The translations under genes and the position numbers were made by a program. The notes under the pieces were generated by a model. The model worked only from the letters and a program-made list of their open reading frames with translations. It had not been told where the DNA came from and searched no databases. DNA of 64,000 nucleotides from positions 248,001 through 312,000 of the forward strand of contig JAMXBD010001249.1 in NCBI GenBank assembly GCA_024138025.1. The letters run 5' to 3'. This document shows positions 62,365-64,000 of the stretch, in pieces. The DNA is from Combretum micranthum. Taxonomy: Eukaryota; Streptophyta; Magnoliopsida; Myrtales; Combretaceae. Numbering within the stretch: position 1 is the first letter of the stretch; each line of letters starts with the position of its first letter.

Positions 62365-63400
62365 TTGATAGGTTACAAGATGAGGACCCCAACAATCACC
62401 TCCAACAATTTCTTAAAATTTGTAATATTTTCAAAATTAATGGAGCTTTCGATGATTTTATCAGTCTTAAGCGATTTCCTTTTTAGCTTAGGAACAATGT
62501 TAAGGAGTAGCTCAATAATTTGTGTAGACAATATATTACAACTTGGCAGCAAATGGTGGAGCACTTTATGAAAAAGTATTTCCCACCCTCTAGGATAGCC
62601 AAACCTAGAGCTGAAATTGCTTCTTTCTATCAATTGGGCTTTGAAACTTTGTATGAGGTGTATGAAAGGTAGAAGGAGTTGTTAGGCTAGTGTCCACATC
62701 ATAGATTGCCTAAGTAGACTCAAGTCCAAACATTTTATAATGGTTTTAATTATGGAACCAGGCAACTCATTAATGTTACTACAAGGGGGAATTTGAACAA
62801 TAAGTCACCAGAGATATATTTACAATTGTTTGAAGATATGTTGAACAACCATTATCAATAGTTGTGACCTTAAGCTATCAAGGAGAGACAAGCTAGTGTT
62901 TTTGAGTTGGATGTCGTTACATCTTTATCCTCTAAGGTTGAAGCTTTGTTTAAGAAAATAGATAGTCAAACCATGAGTTAAGGAAAAGTGAACATGGTAG
63001 ATGGTGATTAGTTAGCAAATGATGGTGTTGTTCAATGTAATGTTGATTTTGTAGGAAATTACGATGGCCCTAAGAATGATCTTTTTAGTAACATATATAA
63101 CCTTGATTGAAGGAAACACCTAAACTTTAGGTGTAATAACAACAATAATTTTCAAAATCAAAGTTTTCCTCCACCTAGTTTTCAAAAGCCACAAATTCAA
63201 GGTCAAGGATCTAATGTGTCTCGGAGAGGCAGCAAGAAATTAATACTACCTTAAGAAAATACTCAGCTATAATCCAAAATTTAGAGATACAATTAAGCTA
63301 AATTTCCAAACTCCTATCTGAAAGGCAACAAGGAAGTTTGCTAGGGACTACTAAAGCTAACCCTAGGGATTAAGCAAAGAATTGAAGAGTAAATGATGAA
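62365..63400 (+). pseudogene. Athila-like Ty3-gypsy gag, decayed
   Basis: Traces in order: HLQQFLKICNIFKINGAFDD (62395-62455), ITTWQQMVEHFMKKYFPPSR (about 62535-62595), AEIASFYQLGFETLYEVYER (62607-62670), CPHHRLPK and QTFYNGFNYGTRQLINVTT. These follow the Athila gag pattern closely. Stops interrupt it (for example in FPF-stop-LRNN). It is not followed by protease or polymerase within 600 bp. Confidence 0.82.
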
Positions 63401-64000
63401 TGATTCCTATGTTGAAGACTTTTGTTTTTTATTTTGTAAATAGTTTATTTAAATTTGACATTTTGAGTTTAGTTGGTAAATATTTTAAAGATCATGATGT
63501 TTTGTCTTTTATGTTTTTGGGATGATCTGAGTTTATTATGAATGATGTTTTGAACTTCAATGAATGGGTTAATGCAAGTTTTTGAATGAAATTTTCTTGA
63601 ATGATTAAATTTTGAAGCAAATCGCGTCTATGGATCATACTACGATTCAATTTATGCTTAAAAGATGTTTTGCAAGTGTTTGATCTGCCTGATAATTTTA
63701 ACCGTGTTTTTACCCGTTGTTGGATGAGTTGGACATGCCGATAGAGATAAGCTCTTGCAAACACAGAAAAAAGCAGTAAAGGGCACGCTGGAGATGCCTG
63801 ACATAGTTACTCCGATGTTTAAGTCAGTCCATAAGTCCTTCCTTCTTCAAAAGATAATTACTTATCTTAGAGAAAAATCGGCTTTCCTTTTCCTTCAAAG
63901 GAAAGGGTTATTTATAGTCTTTAAAGCCATACTAGAATGGGCCCACAAATTTTCTCTACTAGGGTAAATCCCCTCGTAGTAGCTGACCTGGCATCCAAGG
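63400..64000. other. Non-coding DNA after the gag remnant
   Basis: No polymerase or protease trace follows the gag. The sequence is AT-rich to 63700. The frames at 63492-63764 and 63755-63967 resemble nothing I recognise. The window ends inside this stretch. Confidence 0.4.

Noticed and set aside
1..64000. CRISPR arrays, operons, prophage or bacterial genes
   Set aside because: No regularly spaced short repeats with unique spacers, no ribosome-binding-site-led compact genes; introns and plant retroelements throughout.

Overview
The window is nuclear DNA of a flowering plant, most likely a eudicot. It is very AT-rich, its genes carry GT-AG introns, and almost all the remaining sequence is transposable-element debris: LTR retrotransposons of both superfamilies, a LINE, SINEs, a TRIM, hAT-like and Mutator-like MITEs. 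I see nothing bacterial, viral or organellar and cannot name the species. All calls come from reading the sequence; no database was searched.

Two intact protein-coding genes were found. (1) A secreted alpha-type carbonic anhydrase on the + strand, 7 exons, 13703-18837, 273 residues, with its three zinc histidines intact. (2) A penta-EF-hand calcium-binding protein with a Pro/Gly/Tyr-rich N-terminus on the - strand, 5 exons, 57034-59431, 296 residues. A second, dead carbonic anhydrase copy lies at about 34960-43830. It lacks exons 1-2, has lost zinc ligands, contains stops, frameshifts and a lost splice site, and has been split by a long LTR, a TRIM and a 2.4-kb tandem duplication.

Layout. 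1-5000: imperfect tandem array of a unit of about 1.24 kb with a small SINE and a 0.7-kb insertion. 5600-12700: LTR debris, including solo LTR A (8007-9592). 13000-18900: Mutator-like MITE, then the carbonic anhydrase gene. 19383-27699: a full-length decayed Ty1-copia element (TSD GATTA) containing a hAT-like element (21033-24514), which itself contains solo LTR B (21498-24043). 28440-32490: 5'-truncated SIRE/Maximus-like copia. 32500-34960: AT-rich spacer with a MITE. 34960-43830: the carbonic anhydrase pseudogene with LTR C and a TRIM. 44200-47900: MITEs. 48181-49957: solo LTR D. 51240-56100: L1-type LINE on the - strand. 57034-59431: EF-hand gene. 60350-64000: Ty3-gypsy LTR and Athila-like gag remnants.

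The most unusual signal is in solo LTRs A-D. Although dispersed and old, each keeps a 3' splice site (damaged in D) followed by a short acidic reading frame in the same splice phase, ending in a stop. In D a start codon sits exactly at the matching 5' splice site, which implies a spliced micro-protein of about 35 residues encoded inside an LTR. GC-rich arrays with GCCGAC/GCCGCC-type cores also recur in these LTRs and in the unrelated copia LTRs.
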